Translations under genes and position numbers: made by a program
The notes under the pieces: model-generated
Told to the model about the DNA's origin: nothing
The model's database searches: none
What the model saw: the letters and a program-made list of their open reading frames with translations, nothing else
Shown: piece by piece, positions 9,040 through 16,027 of the stretch
Layout: every line of letters begins with the position of its first letter
Numbering within the stretch: position 1 is the first letter of the stretch
Assembly: GCA_902603925.1 (NCBI GenBank)
Contig: CACKWQ010000005.1
Span: 1 to 57,332, forward strand
From: an uncultured Pelagibacteraceae bacterium
GTDB lineage: Bacteria > Pseudomonadota > Alphaproteobacteria > Pelagibacterales > Pelagibacteraceae
Direction of reading: 5' to 3'
Length of the DNA: 57,332 nt

Positions 9040-10757
9040 TTCTTTTTCGATAACCATACGGTCTGAAATGGTTTAAAAAATAAAATTGAATTTTTTATAG
9101 TAACATTCTGATTTAAAAGGTTTTTAGAATTAGTAACTTCTTTTTTTAAAACTATAGATTTTGATGAAGATGTAATATTAGTGATACAATATACAGATTG
9201 TTTACCGTTAATACTTGTTCTTTTAATGCCAAAAAAACTTGGTCCAAGGCTTAGAGTTTTTCTTGCTGCATTTGGGTGAAATGCTCTCTGTTTTCGTCTA
9301 ATACTTAAGATCTCAGTAATACTTTTGTAATATTTGCTTTGCTTTGATGTCTCATCTCTTAAATGATTTTCAAGTTTATCTTTATTCCAACGGTACCTGT
9401 TTAAATCCCTTTTGTTTCCTGAAATAATGAATTTACTATAATCATTAGAATTACCAAAGATTGAATTAAAATAAATAGCAGGTATCCCCTCAAAACCCAT
9501 CATAATACAATGTGCAGACATGTAACGTTCAAAAGCAAATTTTCCTTCATTATCATGATCGGTTTTTTTAAAAGCATTAAATAACGTAATGTTTGCTTCA
9601 TAAACCTTTTTGCCTTTTCCCTGAATCTTCCTAAACGAAAACTCAGCACCATTTTTTTTTAAAAGTTTAAGAAATTTTTTTTGCTTACTTTTATCCAGTA
9701 TCCCTTCTAAAGGCCTCATTCCAATACCATCATGTGAAGCAATAAAATTTAGGTAATTATTGTTATTTTTAAGTCTCGGTAAATTTTTTGACCATTTAGT
9801 TAGTTTATTACTATCCTCAAATAAAAAACTGTAGACTAAAAGAGGAGCTAAAGAAAAATTATAAATCCAGTTTGCTTCGTCATTTTTGCCAAAATAACTA
9901 ATATTCTCTTTTTCAGGGAGGTTGGTTTCAGTTATTATTATGCATTCTGTATTCAACAAATTGCAAATATATCTAATTAACTTTATTATTTTGTGCGTAT
10001 TTTGATGATTTATACATTTTGTACCACTTTCTTTCCATAAGTAAGCTATAGCATCTAATCTAAATACTTTTACTCCATGATTAATTAAATTAAAAATAAT
10101 TTTAATCATTCGCATCAATACTTTTGGATTTTGAAAATTTAAATCTATTTGATCATCACTAAATGTTCTCCATAGGTATCTATTTTGATTAAATAATTTA
10201 ATTTTTTTTAATAATTTATGCTCTCTTGGTCGAACTACTTTTGCGGTGTTAAATTTTTTATCAACAGTAAAAAAATAATCTTTACCCGGAGATTTATTTT
10301 TTAAAAAATTTGCAAACCACAACCCTCTAGAAGATGAATGATTAATAACTAAATCAGCCATTATTGAGCAATTTTTAGAGATATTTCGAACATCTGTCCA
10401 AGATCCTAATCTTGGATCTATTTTATAATGGTCTTTTACAGCAAATCCACTGTCGCTACTTGATGGATAAAAGGGCAAAAAATGTATTCCACTGAATACA
10501 TTTCTTAAATACTTTTTATAAAAATTATTAAAGACTTTTAAGGATTTAATCTTTCCATCAGTAACACTATTCCCATAGCAGATAACTAAAGATGTTTCTT
10601 CAGATAAATTAAAAATTTTTTTTTTTTTATTTTTTTTATTAAATTTGTTTATTAGATTTATTATTTCATGTATATGTAAATTATTTCTATAAGGATGAAA
10701 TTTGTAAATATCATCAAATATATGTTTCAAAATCTTTTGGACTTGTTTTGATAACAT
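9036..10757 (-). CDS. GH13 subfamily 18 phosphorylase, probably glucosylglycerate phosphorylase
   Basis: The 573-residue protein is a sucrose-phosphorylase-like GH13 enzyme. The catalytic trio is visible: nucleophile Asp235 in FRLDA, acid/base Glu277 in TETN and transition-state Asp343 in SHDG. The SDSGFAVKDH, DLVINHSS and HDGIGMRP segments are typical of subfamily 18. Such enzymes cleave sucrose, sucrose phosphate, glucosylglycerol or glucosylglycerate with phosphate, releasing glucose 1-phosphate. I favour glucosylglycerate because the next gene upstream encodes a GpgS-type glucosyl-3-phosphoglycerate synthase with no base between them. That assignment is an inference from context; sucrose phosphorylase is the main alternative. 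No signal peptide is seen. Confidence 0.8.
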   Translation of the reverse strand: MLSKQVQKILKHIFDDIYKFHPYRNNLHIHEIINLINKFNKKNKKKKIFNLSEETSLVICYGNSVTDGKIKSLKVFNNFYKKYLRNVFSGIHFLPFYPSSSDSGFAVKDHYKIDPRLGSWTDVRNISKNCSIMADLVINHSSSRGLWFANFLKNKSPGKDYFFTVDKKFNTAKVVRPREHKLLKKIKLFNQNRYLWRTFSDDQIDLNFQNPKVLMRMIKIIFNLINHGVKVFRLDAIAYLWKESGTKCINHQNTHKIIKLIRYICNLLNTECIIITETNLPEKENISYFGKNDEANWIYNFSLAPLLVYSFLFEDSNKLTKWSKNLPRLKNNNNYLNFIASHDGIGMRPLEGILDKSKQKKFLKLLKKNGAEFSFRKIQGKGKKVYEANITLFNAFKKTDHDNEGKFAFERYMSAHCIMMGFEGIPAIYFNSIFGNSNDYSKFIISGNKRDLNRYRWNKDKLENHLRDETSKQSKYYKSITEILSIRRKQRAFHPNAARKTLSLGPSFFGIKRTSINGKQSVYCITNITSSSKSIVLKKEVTNSKNLLNQNVTIKNSILFFKPFQTVWLSKKN

Positions 10758-11978
10758 TTAAGAATAATTTTTGTTATCTTCTTCGACCGCTTTTTTTAAT
10801 CTTACTAAAAAATCTGGAATAGCGCTTTTTATTCTACTCCAGGTTGGAATGAACGGGGTCACCATAGGATTCTTAAAAAAATGTTCTCCTGCCTTCATGA
10901 TATTTAACGCAAATAGCTCAACAGCTTTTTCTTCCATATGTGAGTCGAATTTTAAACCATTCATTTGTGCATCGCTCCTATATATATCTATTAAATCTAA
11001 AGCCGATCTATAATAAGTTGCTTTTAAAGATCTAAACGTTTCTGTGCTAAATGAGTTACCTTGTGTGGCTAATTTTCTTATAATGGTTTTAATAATATCT
11101 ATAGACATTCTCGATAAACCTTTGGACTCATCCCCAATTGAAAGCTCTTGATGTTTGTGGTCGTAACTATCTGCTAAATCAACCTGACATATATTATGAG
11201 GTGAGAAATTTCTTTGCATTTCTGATAATATACCAACTTCTATCCCCCAATCTGATGAAATTCTAAGCTCAGGCAATACGTTACGCCTAAAGGAAAACTC
11301 TCCTGCCAAAGGATATTTAAAAGATTTCATGAATTCTAAATAATCACTTTTTCCAATAGTTTTCTCCAATGCAGTGATTAAAGGAAAGACCAGCAATCTT
11401 GCAACCCTTCCTCCCATTTTATTTTGTGCAACTCTTGGATAATAGCCTTTACAAAACTCAAAATTAAAAAGGGGGTTAACTACTGGATAAAATAACTTAG
11501 CTAACATTCTTCTATCATACGTTTTGATGTCACAGTCATGTAGTGCAACAGATCTAGCTTCGTCTCTAGCAATACACATTCCTAAACAATACCAAACATT
11601 TCTTCCTTTACCTAATTCATTGGGTGCTAAATCGTTTTCATAAAGCTCTTTATTTAACTTTTTTAATCTTGGTCCATCATTCCATAAAATTGTAAAAGGT
11701 GTTTTTAGTTTTTTGAAAAATTTCCAAGCTTTTTGTGCTTGCATTTTATTTGCTCTATCAAGACCAATAATAATATGGCTTAGATAGTTTGTTTTGCTTA
11801 TCTCAGTTACAATTTTTGGCAATGCATCACCTTCTAACTCAGAATAAAGGCTTGGTAAGATGAGTTCCATTTTTCTTTCCTTGGAAAAATTTTTAAGCTC
11901 TCTTTCAATATCACTAATAGACTTTGTTCCAAAATCGTGGAGTGTTGAAATAATTCCATTTTGAGAAAAATCACTCAT
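10758..11978 (-). CDS. gpgS: Glucosyl-3-phosphoglycerate synthase (GT81 type)
   Basis: GpgS transfers glucose from NDP-glucose to 3-phosphoglycerate, the first step of glucosylglycerate synthesis. The 406-residue protein has a GT-A fold start, an IIGLDRA segment and the metal-binding LHDCDI motif (Asp148-Cys-Asp150), followed by the AGEFSFRR and SDWGIEVG segments. No signal peptide or membrane span is seen, so it should be cytoplasmic. It lies between the HAD phosphatase (17-base gap upstream) and the phosphorylase (0-base gap downstream). Mannosyl-3-phosphoglycerate synthase is the nearest alternative but is less likely given the sequence pattern. Confidence 0.85.
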   Translation of the reverse strand: MSDFSQNGIISTLHDFGTKSISDIERELKNFSKERKMELILPSLYSELEGDALPKIVTEISKTNYLSHIIIGLDRANKMQAQKAWKFFKKLKTPFTILWNDGPRLKKLNKELYENDLAPNELGKGRNVWYCLGMCIARDEARSVALHDCDIKTYDRRMLAKLFYPVVNPLFNFEFCKGYYPRVAQNKMGGRVARLLVFPLITALEKTIGKSDYLEFMKSFKYPLAGEFSFRRNVLPELRISSDWGIEVGILSEMQRNFSPHNICQVDLADSYDHKHQELSIGDESKGLSRMSIDIIKTIIRKLATQGNSFSTETFRSLKATYYRSALDLIDIYRSDAQMNGLKFDSHMEEKAVELFALNIMKAGEHFFKNPMVTPFIPTWSRIKSAIPDFLVRLKKAVEEDNKNYS

Positions 11979-11995
11979 ATTAAGTTTTAATATTT

Positions 11996-12793
11996 TTATT
12001 CAATTTTTTCCAGTGCCATTTTAACGACCTCAGACCAACCCTCTGGAGCTGAATTTTTAGAGACTAAACAGTTATTAATATTGATTTCATCTAATTTAAA
12101 TTGATCATTAAACACTAAGCAAGGTATATCGCTAGATCTAAGCATTTCAAGATCGTTATAATTGTCTCCAACAGCTATTATTTTTACATTCTTCTCAATT
12201 TTTTTATAAATTTTTATTACTTTGAGCATTGATTTTGCCTTATTAACATTGTCACAAAGGTTGAGTACACGACCACCTTGTTGTAATGTTAAATTTAAAT
12301 TCTTTAAGATTTTTAGTAAATTATTTTTGTCTTCCTTTTTCCCATTAAAAATAAGTGGTATTGAATATTTTCTATCTAAAGCATTGTGTAGGTCATTATT
12401 TGTGAGACCTAATATTTTAGTTTGTTTTTCTTCACTCATTTTTGATATCATTTGACATTTATTCCTTAAATTTTCAGGAATTTCTTTTTTAAAAGATTTT
12501 AAAATTTCTTCTTTGTCTCTGCTTAAGATAATTTTTTCTGGTAAATTTGAGTTAATTTCATTTAATCCATTCACAACAGATCCATTTTCAGAAATATAAG
12601 GTAAATTTATCCCAAGTTCTTTATTAAACTCCAAAATTTCTACTTCTGTTTTGCTTGAATTCGGTATTATAATGACACCTTTAGATATTAAATCTTTTAA
12701 ATAATTTACAATATTATCAAATTTAAAAGTGTCTCTATGAAGAAGCGATCCATCTAAATCTGTAAATATTAACACTGTGTATTTTTTTTTCAT
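11996..12793 (-). CDS. HAD phosphatase of the mannosyl/glucosyl-3-phosphoglycerate phosphatase family
   Basis: The protein is a Cof-type HAD phosphatase: FTDLDGS with nucleophile Asp12 and acid/base Asp14, PNSSKT as motif II, a cap domain, and GDNYNDLEML as the metal-binding motif near the end. It resembles MpgP/GpgP enzymes, which dephosphorylate mannosyl- or glucosyl-3-phosphoglycerate. Next to gpgS it most likely releases glucosylglycerate. I place the start at the ATG at 12793, giving 265 residues; the longer frame to 12823 adds a hydrophobic stretch not expected in this family. It is the first gene of the leftward trio. Confidence 0.84.
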   Translation of the reverse strand: MKKKYTVLIFTDLDGSLLHRDTFKFDNIVNYLKDLISKGVIIIPNSSKTEVEILEFNKELGINLPYISENGSVVNGLNEINSNLPEKIILSRDKEEILKSFKKEIPENLRNKCQMISKMSEEKQTKILGLTNNDLHNALDRKYSIPLIFNGKKEDKNNLLKILKNLNLTLQQGGRVLNLCDNVNKAKSMLKVIKIYKKIEKNVKIIAVGDNYNDLEMLRSSDIPCLVFNDQFKLDEININNCLVSKNSAPEGWSEVVKMALEKIE

Positions 12794-12846
12794 TAAAACA
12801 AATACTACATAAATAATGAACAAAACAAAAATTTTACTTATTTCGC

Positions 12847-12875
12847 TTGTTCAGTTATAAATATTACCATAAATA
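12847..12875 (+). promoter_or_regulatory. Candidate promoter for tRNA-Leu and nadK
   Basis: A TTGTTC -35 box at 12847-12852 and a TAAATA -10 box at 12870-12875 are separated by 17 bases. The implied start point is a few bases before the tRNA at 12894. It is the only good pair in the roughly 100-base gap between the divergent phosphatase and tRNA genes. No transcript data support it. Confidence 0.4.
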
Positions 12876-12893
12876 CTCATGAAAATAACTCAT

Positions 12894-12979
12894 GCCCTCG
12901 TGGTGAAATTGGTAGACACAAAGGACTTAAAATCCTTGCCCTTTTGGGAGTGCCAGTTCGAGTCTGGCCGAGGGCACCA
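12894..12979 (+). tRNA. tRNA-Leu (anticodon UAA)
   Basis: An 86-base gene with encoded CCA. The acceptor GCCCTCG pairs fully with CGAGGGC, the D arm has GGTAGACAC, and the anticodon stem AAGGA/TCCTT encloses a loop with TAA in the middle. A long variable arm (GCCCTTTTGGGAGTGC) marks it as class II, and the T arm is CCAG-TTCGAGT-CTGG. The nadK start codon lies only 5 bases beyond the CCA end. Confidence 0.96.
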
Positions 12980-12984
12980 GTTGA

Positions 12985-13755
12985 ATGATTAAAGCTTTAA
13001 TTATATCTGATGTTAATAAAAAATCACAAAGGATAAAATCAATAGTTCAAAATAAAATTAAAAAAAGCCCACTAAAAAAAAAAAATATTGTAATTGTAGT
13101 TGGAGGTGACGGTTTTATGCTTAAAACTTTGAAAAAAAATATAATAAAATCAAAATTATTTTATGGAATAAATTCAGGAAATTATGGATTTCTAATGAAT
13201 AAATTTTCAGAAAAAAACCTAATCAAAAATTTAAATCAATCAAAATTAATTACTATCTCACCTTTGGAAATGAAAGTTAAAACCAAAGATAATAGAATAA
13301 AAAAATCAATTGCCATCAATGAAGTATCTATACTTAGACAAAGTAGACAAGCCGCATCTTTATGTGTTAGGTCTGGTAAAAAAATATTGATAAAAAATTT
13401 AATGTCTGATGGCATTTTAGTTTCAACTCCAGCAGGTAGTACTGCTTATAATTTATCAGTTCAAGGTCCTATTCTAGGTTTAAACTCAAAAAAACTTTCC
13501 ATATCTCCAATCAGTGCTTTTAGACCAAGAGGTTGGAAAGGAAAAATTGTGAGTGATAAGTCTTTAATTAAAATAAAAAATTTGAATCCTCAAAAAAGAC
13601 CAATTAGCTCCGTTGCAGATAATATAGAATTCAGAAACGCAAGTTTAATTACAATAAAAACAAATAAAAAAATTAAATTTAACCTTCTATATGACTCAAA
13701 TAGAAGTTTACAAAAAAAAATTAAACTAGAGCAACTAAGAAGGGAGACAAAGTAA
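12985..13755 (+). CDS. nadK: NAD kinase
   Basis: NAD kinase phosphorylates NAD to NADP and is normally essential. The 256-residue protein has the GGDG motif at residues 40-43, followed by FMLKTLK, the TPAGSTAYN motif at about residue 150 and the SPISAFRPRGW region. The ATG lies 5 bases after tRNA-Leu, so tRNA 3' processing would leave an almost leaderless message. No Shine-Dalgarno sequence fits in that gap. The stop shares one base with the next gene's ATG, linking a core gene to an unknown secreted protein. Confidence 0.93.
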   Translation: MIKALIISDVNKKSQRIKSIVQNKIKKSPLKKKNIVIVVGGDGFMLKTLKKNIIKSKLFYGINSGNYGFLMNKFSEKNLIKNLNQSKLITISPLEMKVKTKDNRIKKSIAINEVSILRQSRQAASLCVRSGKKILIKNLMSDGILVSTPAGSTAYNLSVQGPILGLNSKKLSISPISAFRPRGWKGKIVSDKSLIKIKNLNPQKRPISSVADNIEFRNASLITIKTNKKIKFNLLYDSNRSLQKKIKLEQLRRETK

Positions 13756-13796
13756 TGAAAAAAATTTTAGGGATCATGGTTCTTGGTTTGTTGTGG
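13755..13796 (+). repeat. Signal-peptide coding segment shared with 15986-16027 (copy 1)
   Basis: These 42 bases match 38 of the 42 bases at 15986-16027, while the two genes are unrelated after codon 14. The match includes codons uncommon in so AT-rich a genome: GGG, ATC and two consecutive TTG. Conservation at DNA level points to recent shared origin or conversion rather than only a shared protein constraint. Confidence 0.75.
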
Positions 13797-14348
13797 ATTA
13801 TTCCAGTATCAGCCAATGAAAGATTTATTCCATTAGAGTTATTTACTGGTGGGGAAATAAGAAATGATACAGAAGTTAAATATACACCAGCAGATAAAAT
13901 TTTTGGTGAGAAGCGAAGAAAAAAAATTATAGGTCCTCAAGATTGGAAAAATCCTTTCACAAAAGAAATCATTAAAGTTTATAAAAGAACTAAAAAAAAT
14001 AGAGAGGGTAGAGTAAGAAAAACACAATTATTTACAGTTACTAACAATGGTCAATGCATGGGAAGAGTATACGATCAAAGAAGATCGAAAACCAAATATA
14101 TAAAGAATGGTTGTAAATTTCCTTTAGGTTTTTGGAAAAAGGGTGAAACAAGATCATTTTCTGTAACAGATGCTGGAAGATCAAGAACTGTAGAATTAAA
14201 AATATTAAAACTAGGAAAAAAACCAACAGACTGCATTAAATATAATTGGAAATTGTTTGATACGAGTGGAAATAAATTAGCAGATAATGATTATAAATTT
14301 TGTAAAAATAGAGCAATGACTAGTTTAAAGATCCGAAAAATTAAATAG
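13755..14348 (+). CDS. Secreted protein of unknown function
   Basis: I do not recognise the mature domain. The 197-residue product starts with a clear signal peptide: two lysines, a hydrophobic core and VSA at residues 18-20, so cleavage is expected after residue 20. The mature part is basic and has four cysteines (QC, GC, DC and FC contexts), enough for two disulfides in the periplasm. The first 14 codons are nearly identical at the DNA level to those of the protease gene at 15986. The ATG overlaps the nadK stop by one base. Confidence 0.75.
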   Translation: MKKILGIMVLGLLWIIPVSANERFIPLELFTGGEIRNDTEVKYTPADKIFGEKRRKKIIGPQDWKNPFTKEIIKVYKRTKKNREGRVRKTQLFTVTNNGQCMGRVYDQRRSKTKYIKNGCKFPLGFWKKGETRSFSVTDAGRSRTVELKILKLGKKPTDCIKYNWKLFDTSGNKLADNDYKFCKNRAMTSLKIRKIK

Positions 14349-14389
14349 ATATTTGTTTCCAACGAAATTTGATATTTAACTTTGATATA

Positions 14390-14411
14390 GTCACACTAGC
14401 GTCACAGTGAT
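14390..14411 (+). repeat. Tandem pair of 11-bp phased repeats
   Basis: Two 11-base units, GTCACACTAGC and GTCACAGTGAT, sit head to tail, preceded by TTTGATATA. They are followed by TAGAGTTT, ending 12 bases before the ATG at 14423. The layout resembles the array at 15950-15971, which is also followed by TAGAGTTT just before a start codon. These units are the most divergent of the four arrays. Confidence 0.5.
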
Positions 14412-14422
14412 AGAGTTTCATT

Positions 14423-15109
14423 ATGAATAGGGAACTTAATTATTTTCCATTTATAGTTGTTTTAAGTTTAGGTTATTTTGTTGGATTATTTTTTCCAGAT
14501 GCTGACCAAAGTTTTCAATTATTGCTAGGTCACAGATCAATAATAACCCACAGTATTTTATTGCCTTACTTATTATATTTGTACTTTAATAAAAAAAATA
14601 ATTTAACACCGTTAAAGACAATTTTAATTGTAGGAATATATTTAGGAATAGGACTTCATCTTTCTGCAGATCTTCATCCTAAAGCCTTTAGAGGATACGC
14701 TTTAATTAAACTTCCTTTTAACATTGATATAGGAGGACTAAGTCCAATGTGGATTGGTGCTAATGCTGGTGTAGCTTTTTATTTGGCATCCAAATACTTG
14801 AATGAATTAATTAATAAAAAACTTTTTTGGATCTCATACCTAATAATTGGTTTATTAGTTGGTATAACTTATGCTGATGAAGAACCTCATAATAACGATG
14901 CTATTTTAGGAACTTTTTTATTTTTGTTTTTAGCTACATTTATTTATAGCAAGATAAGAAATAGAAATTCTATAACTCAAAAAGAAGTTAAGAATAAAAA
15001 ACAGGTTAAAAAACAACCACCAAAAAAACGCAAAAGGAGTTTTTGGTTATATGCTGTTGGAATTCCATCGATTTTAATTATAATTATAATTATATTAGGG
15101 AATTTATAA
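14423..15109 (+). CDS. YdjM-like inner-membrane metal-dependent hydrolase family protein
   Basis: The 228-residue protein has four to five hydrophobic segments. It carries the motif set of the YdjM/DUF457 family: PDADQS at residues 25-30, HRSIITHS at 37-44 and a His-Asp pair in HLSADLHP at about 79-86. Those residues are thought to bind metal, but the reaction is not established. A Lys-rich linker near the C-terminus precedes a last membrane span. It shares one base with the small membrane protein that follows. Its promoter region carries one of the 11-bp repeat pairs. Confidence 0.75.
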   Translation: MNRELNYFPFIVVLSLGYFVGLFFPDADQSFQLLLGHRSIITHSILLPYLLYLYFNKKNNLTPLKTILIVGIYLGIGLHLSADLHPKAFRGYALIKLPFNIDIGGLSPMWIGANAGVAFYLASKYLNELINKKLFWISYLIIGLLVGITYADEEPHNNDAILGTFLFLFLATFIYSKIRNRNSITQKEVKNKKQVKKQPPKKRKRSFWLYAVGIPSILIIIIIILGNL

Positions 15110-15276
15110 TGGTAACTTGGCAAATTATATTAGCAATCGTTATTGTTGGCTTATCAATCATAATGCCAATTTATTATTCATCAGAGAAGAAAAAGAAAGC
15201 ACAACAGGAAGAATTAGATAAAATTAAAAAATACGGTGAAACCATTAACCAATTCACAAGAGATAAAAATAAGTGA
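15109..15276 (+). CDS. Small single-span membrane protein, unknown function
   Basis: The ATG at 15109 shares its A with the stop of the preceding gene and gives 55 residues. A hydrophobic span runs from about residue 4 to 24, followed by a charged cytoplasmic-type helix rich in Lys and Glu. An upstream in-frame start at 15043 would lie inside the preceding gene and is unlikely. I do not recognise a family. The tight coupling suggests it is made together with the YdjM-like protein. Confidence 0.55.
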   Translation: MVTWQIILAIVIVGLSIIMPIYYSSEKKKKAQQEELDKIKKYGETINQFTRDKNK

Positions 15277-15336
15277 TAGAAGTACTTATAGCTCTTGAAC
15301 TAGCCTTCTTAACGTATAAACTTTTACAAGATTGAA

Positions 15337-15744
15337 ATGAAAAAATTTTTAGGAATTATATTTTTAGTATTACTCGTATCTGGCAATGCTAATGCAAAAA
15401 CAGTTAAAGCCTTAATTGAAAATGTCTCAATAGACGATGTTAAATCAAAATTAATAGATATTCACTTAAACCAAGATTACGAAATAGGAGAGGAAACGTC
15501 TAATAAGATTACTTTTATAAAGAAAAGAAAAGGTATGCTAAAAAATCTTTTAACAGCATTTGTATCTGATGATGTTACATCGTATGACAGAGATATATTT
15601 AATTTATCCAAAAGAGATAATGGTGTAGTTGTGTATTACAAAACAGAAGTTTTTTCTGGCGATGAAGTCTTCAAATTAGATTCTGACGAATTAGCTGATA
15701 ACATGCAAAAATGGTTAGATGGTTTTGTTAAAAAGAATTTTTAG
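15337..15744 (+). CDS. Small secreted protein of unknown function
   Basis: The 135-residue product begins with a signal peptide with ANA at residues 18-20 and predicted cleavage after residue 20, the same length as in the neighbours at 13755 and 15986. The mature part has no cysteines and mixes charged helices and strands. I do not recognise a domain. The DNA of its signal sequence follows the same plan but has diverged from the two near-identical copies. It ends 14 bases before the array of three 11-bp repeats at 15759. Confidence 0.65.
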   Translation: MKKFLGIIFLVLLVSGNANAKTVKALIENVSIDDVKSKLIDIHLNQDYEIGEETSNKITFIKKRKGMLKNLLTAFVSDDVTSYDRDIFNLSKRDNGVVVYYKTEVFSGDEVFKLDSDELADNMQKWLDGFVKKNF

Positions 15745-15758
15745 ATGAATAGTTGATC

Positions 15759-15791
15759 ACGACACTAATACGACACACTCACGACACAATA
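15759..15791 (+). repeat. Three tandem 11-bp repeats left of the partial tRNA
   Basis: ACGACACTAAT, ACGACACACTC and ACGACACAATA follow each other with an exact 11-base period, preceded by TTGATC. The array lies 52 bases outside the left 54-bp tRNA repeat. Period and ACGACA core match the arrays at 15950 and 17230. One possible role is protein binding on one face of the DNA. Confidence 0.65.
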
Positions 15792-15843
15792 GTTAATAAA
15801 TTTTTCAATTTAGCAAAAAATTATTGTTGAATTTATTGAGTGA

Positions 15844-15897
15844 TGGTGCCCCCGCACGGACTCGAACCGCGGACCTATTGATTACAAATCAATTGCT
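15844..15897 (-). repeat. Partial tRNA-Thr, 54-bp direct repeat (left, att-like)
   Basis: These 54 bases are identical to 17317-17370. They include CCA, the discriminator, the 3' acceptor strand, T arm, variable loop and anticodon arm of tRNA-Thr(UGU). Identity stops sharply after the anticodon stem, so the D arm and 5' acceptor strand are missing and this copy cannot make a tRNA. A 3' tRNA fragment is the usual footprint of a tyrosine recombinase integrating into a tRNA gene. Confidence 0.85.
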
Positions 15898-15949
15898 AAA
15901 GTTTAAATAAACATTTGTTAGCAACAATAATTCTTAAATACTTTTGACT

Positions 15950-15971
15950 TGGCAACAATCTGACAACAATG
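15950..15971 (+). repeat. Tandem pair of 11-bp repeats before the protease gene
   Basis: TGGCAACAATC and TGACAACAATG are head to tail with an 11-base period, preceded by TTTTGACT and followed by TAGAGTTTT and the protease start. They lie 52 bases inside the left tRNA repeat. The first unit differs by one base from the first unit of the array at 17230. Confidence 0.65.
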
Positions 15972-15985
15972 GTAGAGTTTTGATG

Positions 15986-16027
15986 ATGAAAAAACTTTTA
16001 GGGATCGCGGTTCTAGGTTTGTTGTGG
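15986..16027 (+). repeat. Signal-peptide coding segment shared with 13755-13796 (copy 2)
   Basis: The first 14 codons match 38 of 42 bases with the gene at 13755, then similarity ends. Mismatches fall at codons 4, 8 and 10. The encoded peptide is of the LGI-VLGLLW type, which I recall as recurrent in SAR11 secreted proteins; that recollection needs a genome-wide check. Confidence 0.75.

Noticed and set aside
12794..12823. Longer start for the HAD phosphatase
   Set aside because: The extra hydrophobic residues do not fit the cytoplasmic family, and the internal ATG gives the normal opening.
15844..15897. A second functional tRNA-Thr
   Set aside because: The D arm and 5' acceptor strand are absent; no rescue sequence lies beyond 15897.
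15944..15985. Upstream TTG start for the protease adding 14 residues
   Set aside because: It would translate the 11-bp repeat array and put residues before an otherwise standard signal peptide.
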